From: Limivivens faecihominis
GTDB taxonomy: Bacteria; Bacillota; Clostridia; Lachnospirales; Lachnospiraceae
Direction of reading: 5' to 3'
DNA: 64,000 bases
NCBI RefSeq assembly: GCF_020686945.1
Contig: NZ_JAJEPR010000011.1
Coordinates: 1-64,000, forward strand
Under the pieces are notes generated by a model. It did no database searches and had not been told where the DNA came from. It saw only the letters and a list, made by a program, of their open reading frames with translations. Both the position numbers and the translations under genes were made by a program. Shown here in pieces: positions 32,427-39,597 of the stretch. The number at the start of each line of letters is the position of its first letter. The stretch's first letter is position 1.

Positions 32427-32852
32427 TTATGAATCTTCTCCAACAAAAGACAGGATATTTTCATCAGTTTGTAATGTAATTGTTGCGCTTTCTGAATCAT
32501 CAGAATAAACTCTTGTTCCATATACGCCTGTAACAGGCTCCTCTAAATTTTCAAAAGTTAATCCGAGTTTCGAAGAAGAATTGTCAATCTTTTCAAGCGA
32601 ATATGTACCTGTCAATTCTTGTTTATGAGTGTTATCTGTTAAGATAAAACTTTTTTCTTCAAAACTCAATGTCAAATCCAATACTGGTATGTCATCATGC
32701 ACTGAACCTGAGAATAACATATTACCATCTAAATCAGTAATAAATTCTAAAGACCAGTTATATGATGATACCGACCGAGTTTGGGAAGAATCACACGAAC
32801 ATAAGCCTACACACATAAAAAAACATACGCATATTGCCAATAACCGTTTCAT
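32427..32852 (-). CDS. Predicted lipoprotein, 141 aa
   Basis: ATG 32852. The signal peptide RLLAICVCFFMCVGLCSC ends in a lipobox-like LCSC. The mature part is beta-rich and acidic, with no recognised enzyme motif. It is 43 bp after the secreted protein gene, so the two are probably one operon. Compared with the mobilization genes it is AT-rich, suggesting cargo. Function unknown. Confidence 0.7.
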   Translation of the reverse strand: MKRLLAICVCFFMCVGLCSCDSSQTRSVSSYNWSLEFITDLDGNMLFSGSVHDDIPVLDLTLSFEEKSFILTDNTHKQELTGTYSLEKIDNSSSKLGLTFENLEEPVTGVYGTRVYSDDSESATITLQTDENILSFVGEDS

Positions 32853-32895
32853 TTTACCTATTACCAACCTTAATTCACAACTGTTTTGCATTTAA

Positions 32896-33423
32896 TTAGG
32901 GAAGTGTCACAGGGTAAGAAATAGCGAAAGCTCCACCGCCTGCCAAGGCATTATTAGCGGTAGCAACACCAGAAACAGAAACCGTTCCCTTATCTCCGCT
33001 ATTACCTGTTCTTCCAGTATCCACATCAGTTTCGATTGTTTCTTCACCGTCGGCTAATTCTGCAAATGCCGTATTGGTGGATTTTTTGTTCATAAGCACA
33101 TTAACTGTACCAGTCATACCAGTGAACTCCGGTTTTGGAGATTCATACCACGGTACATACAACTTCACATGAACTTGAATCCCATCATCCTCATCATAAG
33201 TTGCATAAGAGTTAATACGAACATTAGCGACTGCTCTTTTGGTGACACCATCGGAAATCATAACATCGGTTAAGTATCCGTCATATTCTCCAATGACTAC
33301 CGGCTGTTGAGTATCCGTTATTTCCGTTGTTGTTTCCGCTGCAAAAGCAGGAACCGCACTCACAGCAAAAAGCATACAAAACGCTACCAACGAGGTAAAC
33401 AATCTTTTACTAAATTTTTTCAT
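32896..33423 (-). CDS. Predicted secreted protein, 175 aa
   Basis: ATG 33423 after AAAGGAG. Signal peptide RLFTSLVAFCMLFAVSAVPAFAA. The mature protein is probably all-beta, with repeated short strands and a Gly/Ser/Thr-rich end (TVSVSGVATANNALAGGGAF). It has no Cys in the mature part and no sorting signal. I do not recognise a family. It is upstream of the lipoprotein and could work with it; the SdpI-like membrane protein in the same element makes a toxin or peptide theme possible but unproven. Confidence 0.7.
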   Translation of the reverse strand: MKKFSKRLFTSLVAFCMLFAVSAVPAFAAETTTEITDTQQPVVIGEYDGYLTDVMISDGVTKRAVANVRINSYATYDEDDGIQVHVKLYVPWYESPKPEFTGMTGTVNVLMNKKSTNTAFAELADGEETIETDVDTGRTGNSGDKGTVSVSGVATANNALAGGGAFAISYPVTLP

Positions 33424-33644
33424 AAACAATGCTCCTTTCTAAAATGACCAGAACCTACATTTTTTGTATTCAGTTATTGGCAATATGCTACTAACCTGCA
33501 AGCACACTCTCAAATCATAAAATGTTTCAAATGTACTTGTTTTATTTTATGATAGCACTTATTTACATTGGGTACAATAGAAAATATACACCATTAAAAT
33601 TTAATTTTTTGTGCAAATCGAATCAAATATAAAATTATATCGCT
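33424..33644. other. AT-rich gene-free region
   Basis: No gene seen. It is strongly AT-rich and presumably holds the promoter for the minus-strand secreted protein gene and the end of the small XRE gene; no -35/-10 pair stands out enough to claim. Confidence 0.4.
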
Positions 33645-33854
33645 TTAGATATTGTCCTGTTCTAATTTAATCACATTCATAATACCACAATTCAAGGCTT
33701 CACAAATGCGAACCAGCGTTTCCATGCTGATATTCTTTCCCTTGCCCATGTTGGCAATCATATTTGTGGTAAGACCGGCGGCAAGCCGCAAATCCTCTTT
33801 CCTCATGCCACGCTCTTTCAGTGTGTTCCATAGTGGCTGATAACTAATGTGCAT
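33645..33854 (-). CDS. Small XRE/HTH_26-type regulator
   Basis: 69 aa from ATG 33854; the longer frame lacks a ribosome binding site. The whole protein is a helix-turn-helix: LWNTLKERGMRKEDLRLAAG, LTTNMIANMGKGKNISMETL, VRICEALNCGIMNVI. It matches the HTH_26 (YozG-like) class. It is nearest the right end of layer 3a and may control excision or the adjacent secreted-protein operon. Confidence 0.8.
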   Translation of the reverse strand: MHISYQPLWNTLKERGMRKEDLRLAAGLTTNMIANMGKGKNISMETLVRICEALNCGIMNVIKLEQDNI

Positions 33855-33990
33855 AGGCTTCCCGCCTTTCTTTCCATCGTCAAGTGTTTTATACCCATTA
33901 TAGCAGAAATCTTGCGTTTCCACAATATTTCTTGACTACACCGCCGGTTCCGTCTGGATTGTGCTTTTCCTTTCTCCGCTTTTATTACAT

Positions 33991-34149
33991 CTAATTAGCC
34001 ATGAGCTGCTTCATGCCCTGGCTTTTGGAACCTGGGTTGTCCGATCCATAGCCCTCCAGCAGATTGACAACGCCCCACACGCCAAGTCCAGCGCCGAGGG
34101 CTACAACAAGAGTCTGCAAAGTATCAATAGCGGAAGTGAAAAACTGCAT
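33991..34149 (-). pseudogene. maff2, 5' fragment
   Basis: ATG 34149 follows AAGGAGG. It reads MQFFTSAIDTLQTLVVALGA, then GLGVWGVVNLLEGYGSDNPG and GMKQLMAN before a TAG supplied by layer 3a. Maff2 normally continues with GGG(I/V)xLxGTTLIPLLSGLF, which is found at 23526-23585. Only one of two hydrophobic segments is left, so it is probably non-functional. Confidence 0.85.
33997..34014. repeat. Right attachment repeat of layer 3a
   Basis: AGCCATGAGCTGCTTCAT, 17 of 18 bases identical to 23586-23603; the difference is a synonymous Lys codon change in maff2. Confidence 0.85.
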
Positions 34150-34218
34150 AGAGCCTCCTTTTCTCCGGGGTATTCCCGGCCATGAAAAAAGCCGCCATTT
34201 CTGGCGGCAGGTTACATA

Positions 34219-34241
34219 CTTCGGGACACTTTGTCCCAAAG
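34219..34241. repeat. 23-bp palindrome, copy 12
   Basis: CTTCGGGACA, ctt, TGTCCCAAAG; six bases after the VirD4 stop codon. Confidence 0.85.
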
Positions 34242-34247
34242 CCCTAT

Positions 34248-36101
34248 TTATGCAAAGGCGTCCGGATCGTCGATGTCATCATAATTGAGGATGTCCTCGT
34301 CCTCGCTTGTGAGCCCATCGTCCGGCACAGCCACAGCATACACCTCACACAGCTCGTCCGGCCCGGGCCGCCTGCGGCGGTTAATGAGCCGGTCAAGGTC
34401 AAAGGCGTTTTTCTTTTTGTCGGCTTCAGCCGTATATCGGTAGTTCGGGTGCTTTTTCAAATCGTATTTCGGGGAATAGAACGGGGGCAGGCCCCGCAAC
34501 TGCAAAATGCACTTATCCCCGGGCATGGTCGCCAGCTCGCTGGGTGTCATCAGCTCCCGGCCCAGCCGCTGGTTATTTTGACTGTAGCTTTCCGACTGAC
34601 CACGGGAGCGGCTGTCCGTCTGCATGGAGATTGTAGCCTTACCCAGCCAGTTCTCGGATATTTCCTTGATGGTGCTGGCCTCCCGGCCTCCGAGGAATAT
34701 CACGCTGTCCATATTTCCCAAAATGGTTTCGGCGTGTTTATCGTAAATCGCCTTACACTGAGCCAACTGCTGATAGAACAGCGTCAAGCTGATCTCACGG
34801 GAACGGATGACAGCCACGATCTTTTCAAGCTGGGGAACCTGCCCTGTGTTGGCGGCCTCGTCCCACAGCACCCGTACATGGTGGGGCAGGCGGCCTCCGT
34901 GAACATTGTCGGCCCTCTCGCACAGCAGATTGAACATCTGCGAAAAGGCCAGAGCCACAAGGAAATTATAGGTTTGCGTAGTGTCCGAGATGATAAAGAA
35001 CACCGCCGTTTTCCGATCCCCGATGCGGTCAAGCTCCAGCTCGTCATAGGCCATGACTTCCCGAAGCTGAGGAATGTCAAAGGGAGCCAGCCTTGCGCCG
35101 CAGGAAATAAGGATCGACATCGCTGTTTTGCCGCTGGCTAATTTGTACTTTTTATACTGCTTGACCGCAAAACAATCCGGCTTTCGTTTTTCCAAGCCCG
35201 CAAACATATAGTCCACGGCGTTCATAAAATCCTCGTCATCCTCCTTGACCTCCATCCCGGAAATCATGTCAACCAATGTGTTCATGTTCCGATCCTCGGC
35301 GGGGCCCTCGAAAATGATATAGGCGATAAGGGCGCAGTAAAGCAGGGTTTCCGATTTTGTCCAGAACGGATCGCCTTCCTTACCTTCGCCTTTGGTGTTG
35401 GAAATGAGAGCGTCCACAAATTTAAGGATGTCGGCCTCGTTGCGGATGTACGCCAGCGGGTTATAGTGCATGGATTTTGTGAAATCAATGGAATTGAACA
35501 CCTTGATCCGATACCCACGCTTTTGCAGGAAGTGGCCCACCTGCCCGAGAACGCCTCCTTTGGGATCGACACACACATAGCTGCATCCGCCGTTTTTGTC
35601 TGCGCTGGCCTGCAAAATCTGCGGGGTAAGCCAGAACCTGGTTTTGCCGGAGCCGGACGAACCGATCACACAGGCATTGAGGTTGCGGGCGTTGGCCGGA
35701 TTTTTCGGGCGGGTATTCATGGTAAGGAACTCCGTCCCGGTCAGAATGATGTTGTTTTCAAACTTTGGATCTACGAAAGGGGCTATATCTTTCGGACAGC
35801 CCCAACGGGCTGATCCATACTCCTCATCCCGCCGAAATTTTTTGGCGTTTTTGCTTTTCACATAGACCATTACCCGGAACGCCACAGCCCCCACAATGCC
35901 AACGAGCCAGTCAAAGGGAGCGAGCCCCGGGGCAAAGTTGGCAAAGGCCGGGCCAATGGTCTGGCCCAGCCCCATGAGCTTATGAGCAAAATCCGCACCC
36001 GCCGCCAGACGGTAGGCCGTCCCCAGCTTGAGAAAGGCCCACAGGACAAACAGATACGGGATGTTGGGAATAAGGTATTTTTTGATGCTATCGTTCTTCA
36101 C
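34248..36101 (-). CDS. virD4: VirD4/TraG coupling protein
   Basis: 617 aa. Two N-terminal membrane segments (about 10-28 and 60-78) are followed by the ATPase domain: GSARWG box (about 96), Walker A GSSGSGKTRFW (about 149), Walker B VLWDEAANTG (about 410) and the QQLAQCKAIY / LGGREASTIKEISENWLG region typical of VirD4. It connects the relaxase-DNA complex with the channel. The start overlaps the PcfB gene by 14 bp. Confidence 0.93.
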   Translation of the reverse strand: MKNDSIKKYLIPNIPYLFVLWAFLKLGTAYRLAAGADFAHKLMGLGQTIGPAFANFAPGLAPFDWLVGIVGAVAFRVMVYVKSKNAKKFRRDEEYGSARWGCPKDIAPFVDPKFENNIILTGTEFLTMNTRPKNPANARNLNACVIGSSGSGKTRFWLTPQILQASADKNGGCSYVCVDPKGGVLGQVGHFLQKRGYRIKVFNSIDFTKSMHYNPLAYIRNEADILKFVDALISNTKGEGKEGDPFWTKSETLLYCALIAYIIFEGPAEDRNMNTLVDMISGMEVKEDDEDFMNAVDYMFAGLEKRKPDCFAVKQYKKYKLASGKTAMSILISCGARLAPFDIPQLREVMAYDELELDRIGDRKTAVFFIISDTTQTYNFLVALAFSQMFNLLCERADNVHGGRLPHHVRVLWDEAANTGQVPQLEKIVAVIRSREISLTLFYQQLAQCKAIYDKHAETILGNMDSVIFLGGREASTIKEISENWLGKATISMQTDSRSRGQSESYSQNNQRLGRELMTPSELATMPGDKCILQLRGLPPFYSPKYDLKKHPNYRYTAEADKKKNAFDLDRLINRRRRPGPDELCEVYAVAVPDDGLTSEDEDILNYDDIDDPDAFA

Positions 36102-36564
36102 GAACCACCTCCTTTGTCCGTTCCTGTGTTTTGGGCGGTTCCTTTACAAGCTGTTCCGCCGCTTTTTTGAGTTGTTCCCGGATGGGGATGCGGCTGGATT
36201 TTGACTGTTCCAGCAGCCTGCGGGAGTACCGCTCAAAACAGGCGGTAATTGCATCCGCCTGTCCTGCCTTGAAAAACAGCAGGTATTTGTCCGGCCCGGT
36301 TTTGTAAAAGGCATAGTCCACATGAAAACGGCGGGCCATACAATCAAAGAGCTTCGGGGCCTCCACCTCGATGCTGTTCACACTTTCGCCGTGGGCCATG
36401 AGCTTTTTCACGCTCTGTCTGCCGTGGGGCCTTTGGGCTTTCTTATGCCGTTTGGCGATCTGGCGGCCCGTCGCCCGGAGTACATAGGCCAGCCCACGGG
36501 CTGTCAGCTTGCTGGCCCGGACAGAAATCGCTATGGAGCTCCGGGAAATTTCCTCATCAATCAG
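36088..36564 (-). CDS. PcfB-type protein with apparent CTG start
   Basis: 158 aa. The frame contains ISRSSIAISVRASKLTARGLAYVLRA and SVKKLMAHGESVNSIEV plus FDCMARRFHVDYAFYK, matching PcfB/DUF3801, a partner of the coupling protein. In-frame TAA precedes the codon CTG at 36564, which lies eight bases after AGGAGG; ATT 36561 is the only other close option, and a GTG at 36411 would remove the conserved N-terminus. Thus a CTG start is likely. Palindrome copy 13 lies 18 bp upstream of the start. Confidence 0.8.
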   Translation of the reverse strand: MIDEEISRSSIAISVRASKLTARGLAYVLRATGRQIAKRHKKAQRPHGRQSVKKLMAHGESVNSIEVEAPKLFDCMARRFHVDYAFYKTGPDKYLLFFKAGQADAITACFERYSRRLLEQSKSSRIPIREQLKKAAEQLVKEPPKTQERTKEVVREER

Positions 36565-36582
36565 TTACACCGCCTCCTTTCG

Positions 36583-36605
36583 CCTTGGGACAAATTGTCT
36601 CGAAG
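36583..36605. repeat. 23-bp palindrome, copy 13
   Basis: CCTTGGGACA, aat, TGTCTCGAAG; five bases after the ArdA stop codon and just ahead of the PcfB ribosome binding site. Confidence 0.85.
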
Positions 36606-36610
36606 TCCCG

Positions 36611-37324
36611 TTACCGTTCCTCATGGTGTTTTTCAGCCAGCCGCCGGAACCCCTCCTTTGAGGAACCGTCAATAATTTCTTGATAAGCGGCCATCTGCTC
36701 CCGGATCGAAAGCTGGGGGTAAGCAAAAACCCTGTGTTCAGCGGGGATGTCCTGGGGGCCGTGGTAGACCTCCCGGAAATCGTCACTTACCTTCGTCACA
36801 TAGCCGCCCGGTGCAAAGTGTCCGTTTTCGTTGATGGAAATGTCCCGCCCGTATGCTTCAAAGTCAAAGTAGGGTTTTATATTGTCCGGCACTTCGAGAC
36901 TTTCCATATCCTCTACATAAAGGCGGCCCAGCATTTCCTCATTGTCCACGCCGGGATGAAAGTCGTAGCAGTCCAGATTTTGCGTAAGGTTGATCAAGTC
37001 CTGCACCGAGCCACAATGCTGGCCGCTGTGCATAACCGCCTCCAGCGTTTCCCGTTCTGATGGGGAGAGCTCCTTCAGCAGATGGGCCAGGTGGTTGAGC
37101 TCGTCAATGTTTTCATACTCGCCCAGATAGTCATAAAGGCCGAGAATGTCGCTGTCAAAGGAGATAATAAAGTATTCCTGGCAGCGCACCCCGTCCACGC
37201 CGATCCGCTTTAAGAGGGACTGCACCTCCTCCGTGTTGGTGGGGAAATGCAGCGTTTCCCCCACCAGATGCCCCGCACTGTAAAGGGCAGGATTTGAAAT
37301 GAAAGCCTCAAAAACAGACTCCAT
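36611..37324 (-). CDS. ardA: ArdA-type anti-restriction protein
   Basis: 237 aa, acidic. It contains YFIISFDSDILGLYDYLGEYENIDELNHLAHLLKEL, which matches the ArdA fold, a DNA mimic that inhibits type I restriction enzymes. C-terminal extension includes FAPGGYVTKV and IREQMAAYQEII. It fits with the two methyltransferases in protecting incoming DNA. Its ATG overlaps the stop of the DUF7768-like gene. Confidence 0.85.
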   Translation of the reverse strand: MESVFEAFISNPALYSAGHLVGETLHFPTNTEEVQSLLKRIGVDGVRCQEYFIISFDSDILGLYDYLGEYENIDELNHLAHLLKELSPSERETLEAVMHSGQHCGSVQDLINLTQNLDCYDFHPGVDNEEMLGRLYVEDMESLEVPDNIKPYFDFEAYGRDISINENGHFAPGGYVTKVSDDFREVYHGPQDIPAEHRVFAYPQLSIREQMAAYQEIIDGSSKEGFRRLAEKHHEER

Positions 37325-37665
37325 CAGCGTTTGCCCTGTCCCTTGACAGTCAGGATGCCCTCAAGGGTGGTGGCGGTAATTCCCAGCCGCTGGGCCACGG
37401 CAATATCATTTTTCATGGCCTCGGTCATGGTGTGGCCGCAGACCACCAGCACATGGGAGCGGCGGAGCAGGTCACGGCCCATGTCGATGCCGCTTTTATG
37501 CTCCTCGGGTACTGCGTCATTGAGAAACAGGGGCAGATAAAGGGGCGGGCAGATCGGGGAAAAGCCTGCCTCATAAACCGCCCGGCAGTAGCGGGCGGCC
37601 TGTTCTGCGTTTTCACTGTCGCCGCCAAGCCATGCGGCGGTAATGTATGCAAGGGGACGCTTCAT
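37324..37665 (-). CDS. DUF7768 / nucleoside deoxyribosyltransferase-like protein
   Basis: 113 aa from ATG 37665 with GGAGG. Reads LAYITAAWLGGDSENAEQAARYCRAVYEAGFSPICPPLYLP and SHVLVVCGHTMTEAMKNDIAVA, a small Rossmann-like fold similar to nucleoside 2-deoxyribosyltransferase-like DUF7768 proteins common in ICEs (from memory). Actual substrate unknown. It overlaps ardA by one base. Confidence 0.75.
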   Translation of the reverse strand: MKRPLAYITAAWLGGDSENAEQAARYCRAVYEAGFSPICPPLYLPLFLNDAVPEEHKSGIDMGRDLLRRSHVLVVCGHTMTEAMKNDIAVAQRLGITATTLEGILTVKGQGKR

Positions 37666-37710
37666 AGTCAATACCTCCGATATTTTAATAAGAAAGTTCA
37701 GCCCAATCCC

Positions 37711-37743
37711 CCCGCCCTTTCCCAATCATGGGAAAGGGGGCGG
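37711..37743. other. Strong hairpin between ParB-like and DUF7768-like genes
   Basis: CCGCCCTTTCCCA pairs with TGGGAAAGGGGGCGG around a four-base loop, with one bulge. It stands upstream of the DUF7768-ArdA operon in the GC-rich interval 37666-37950, which contains no gene. Confidence 0.6.
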
Positions 37744-37783
37744 CTCTGGAGGATATACCCCCGCCGCTTGCCGGGGAAATAGC

Positions 37784-37862
37784 ACAGCCGGGGCAGACCG
37801 TCAAGGGCAGGCCGCCGTAAAACGGCGGTGCGATGCACCCTTGACAGCCCGCTCCCGGCTGT
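37784..37862. other. Nested three-stem structure: candidate oriT or structured RNA
   Basis: Three nested inverted repeats: ACAGCCGGG/CCCGGCTGT (37784-37792, 37854-37862), GTCAAGGG/CCCTTGAC (37800-37807, 37838-37845) and a central CCGCCG/CGGCGG hairpin with TAAAA loop. The complementarity makes a long interrupted stem. It could be the layer 2 oriT, a regulatory leader of the DUF7768-ArdA operon or a non-coding RNA. Confidence 0.55.
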
Positions 37863-37924
37863 ACGAAAAAACAGGCGGCGACGGGGGATATATACCACCA
37901 GAGCCATGATGCGGAGGGCAGGGC

Positions 37925-37947
37925 CCTCGGGACAAAATGTCTCGAAG
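37925..37947. repeat. 23-bp palindrome, copy 14
   Basis: CCTCGGGACA, aaa, TGTCTCGAAG; three bases after the ParB-like stop codon. Confidence 0.85.
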
Positions 37948-37950
37948 TGG

Positions 37951-39402
37951 TTACTTGTCCTGCTCCATCTTTTTCGGAGCCTTCGCCAGTTCGGGCGGCT
38001 GTTTCTCTTTCCACTCGTCCAGCAAAGTCATGATCTGCTCCTTCATTTTGGCGGGAGTGGCCTCCTTGCCAAAATACTTTTCCAGTTCAGCGGTAGAAAT
38101 AATCACGCCTCGATCCTCCTTTTTCTTTTCTGATAAGATGCCATCAATGACATCACCATTGAGTTTCCCGTCCTTGTCCAGCTCCCGGAGCTTTTTCGCC
38201 TGGGCCAGAGAGGGGGATGCCTGTTCTCCGTCAATGGAAACAGCGATCAGCCGCTGGTTTTTGGGGCGGATATAGGAAATCTCCACAGCGGGCATAAAGC
38301 CCATTTTTTTATCGTCCACCTTGTCCAGCAGTTCCGGCACAAGGGAGTTCAGCCGCAGATAACGCATGACCTTTTTATAGTTCATGTCGTGCGCCTCGCC
38401 CACGATCTCAACGGAGCGTTTTCCAATATCGCCCTCGGCCACATTTTTCAGCCGCCCGCCCTGGTGCTTGATGTCCTCCACTTCCAGCTCCAACAGGGCG
38501 GCCAGTTCGCTGGGGAGCGTCTGATCCCTCTGCTTGTTGCTGTCCTTCATAGCCTGTACCGCCTCGTGGTCAGTCATTTCCCGGACGATAAAGGGCATTT
38601 CCTCCAGCCCGGCCAGCTCACAACCATGATGGCGGCGATGGCCCGCCACGATCTCATAACCGTTGCCATCCTTTTCCGGGCGGGCAAGACCAGGAACCAT
38701 TACGCCGTTTGCCTTGATGGACGCTACCGTTTCCTGCATTTTGGCATCGTCCCGCACCTTAAACGGGTGGGGGCGGAATGTGTGGAACGGATGCATTTCG
38801 GAAAGTTTCAGATAGACCAGCTTTCCTTCCTTCACAGGACGGGGTGGATCGGCTGGCTCAGGCGGAGCCTGTTCCGGGGCCGGAGCCGCATTTTCGGGTG
38901 GGGCCTTTTCGGGTTCCGGGGCAGCTTTAACCTCCGCAGCCTTTTTCCCACTTCGGGACAATTTGTCTCGCTTAGTCGGCGTGGCCTCGCCGGGGGCCGC
39001 CTTATCCGCCTTGGGTGGGCGGCCCTTGCGGGGCTTCGCCGCCTCCTTGCCAGCAGGCTCCGCTTGTTCTTCTTTGGAAGGACGGCCCCGGCGGGCCTTT
39101 TTCGGTTCGCCATCCCCAGCGGCTGGAGGTTCCTCCTGCGTTTTCTCCTCCGGCTCTTTTGCCGCCTCCTCTTTTTCTACCTCGGCCCGGGCTGTCTGCC
39201 GCTTTTCATTCATCAATTCATTGATTTTGTCAAAGGACACCACCACATCACCGGGCTCGGGCTGGGCAGGCCCATCCTGCTGGGGTGTGGGAGCGGCGGC
39301 CTGTTTGGGAGCCGGAGCCTGGGGCTCGTCAGCCGTAACAGGAGCGGGAGTCTCCGGGAGCTTCTCCTCACCGGGGCCTGTGTTCAATTTTTCATCTGCC
39401 AT
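37951..39402 (-). CDS. ParB/Spo0J-like DNA-binding protein
   Basis: 483 aa. The N-terminal 175 residues are low-complexity, rich in Ala, Pro, Lys and Glu, with AT-hook-like GRP motifs (RRGRPSKEEQ, RKGRPPKADK). Then the ParB NTD: YLKLSEMHPF, VASIKANGVMVPGLARP, IVAGHRRHHGCELAGL, followed by a helix-turn-helix region (MNYKKVMRYLRLNSLVPELLDKV). Functions known in the family are partition (CTP-dependent parS binding) and transcription control. No ParA gene is seen. Palindrome copy 15 is translated in the linker (KRDKLSRSG) and copy 14 follows the stop. Confidence 0.85.
   Translation of the reverse strand: MADEKLNTGPGEEKLPETPAPVTADEPQAPAPKQAAAPTPQQDGPAQPEPGDVVVSFDKINELMNEKRQTARAEVEKEEAAKEPEEKTQEEPPAAGDGEPKKARRGRPSKEEQAEPAGKEAAKPRKGRPPKADKAAPGEATPTKRDKLSRSGKKAAEVKAAPEPEKAPPENAAPAPEQAPPEPADPPRPVKEGKLVYLKLSEMHPFHTFRPHPFKVRDDAKMQETVASIKANGVMVPGLARPEKDGNGYEIVAGHRRHHGCELAGLEEMPFIVREMTDHEAVQAMKDSNKQRDQTLPSELAALLELEVEDIKHQGGRLKNVAEGDIGKRSVEIVGEAHDMNYKKVMRYLRLNSLVPELLDKVDDKKMGFMPAVEISYIRPKNQRLIAVSIDGEQASPSLAQAKKLRELDKDGKLNGDVIDGILSEKKKEDRGVIISTAELEKYFGKEATPAKMKEQIMTLLDEWKEKQPPELAKAPKKMEQDK
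38951..38973. repeat. 23-bp palindrome, copy 15 (in frame in ParB-like gene)
   Basis: CTTCGGGACA, att, TGTCTCGctt; the last three bases have diverged. Translated as RDKLSRS between two Lys/Ala-rich segments. Confidence 0.75.
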
Positions 39403-39490
39403 TCACTAACCTCCTTTTCGTGAAAGTTGCACAATTTTGCGAGTTAAATTTCTGTAATTATTTTTTCGCCTCCTTCCGGTCTATCCACGC

Positions 39491-39530
39491 AAAAAAGCCA
39501 CCCGATTTGAACGCCGGGCGGCTTTTTGTG
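39491..39530. terminator. Bidirectional terminator at the right end of layer 2
   Basis: AAAAAGCCaCCCG and CGGGcGGCTTTTT pair around a ten-base loop, with A and T runs on the two sides. It insulates layer 2 from layer 1. No gene lies in 39403-39617. Confidence 0.75.
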
Positions 39531-39597
39531 TAATGTGATAGATCAAATATTATTTTTTGTGGTTCGTAGGCTCCGAAAAGCCTTGTATTTACAGCGT

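Larger units (their letters stand above)
23586..34014. mobile_element. Layer 3a: mobilizable element of about 10.4 kb in maff2
   Basis: An 18-bp direct repeat, one mismatch, ends the element. It contains its own serine recombinase, CHC2 primase, VapE helicase, MobA/MobL relaxase, DUF3847 and RepA_N-like proteins, but no secretion genes, so it would need a helper such as layer 2. None of the 23-bp palindromes occur in it, which supports its separate origin. Confidence 0.88.

Noticed and set aside
23649..33935. Inverted TCAAGAAAT / ATTTCTTGA near both ends of layer 3a
   Set aside because: Only nine bases and not at the junctions; the 18-bp direct repeat explains the ends better. It may be a recombinase arm site but cannot be supported.
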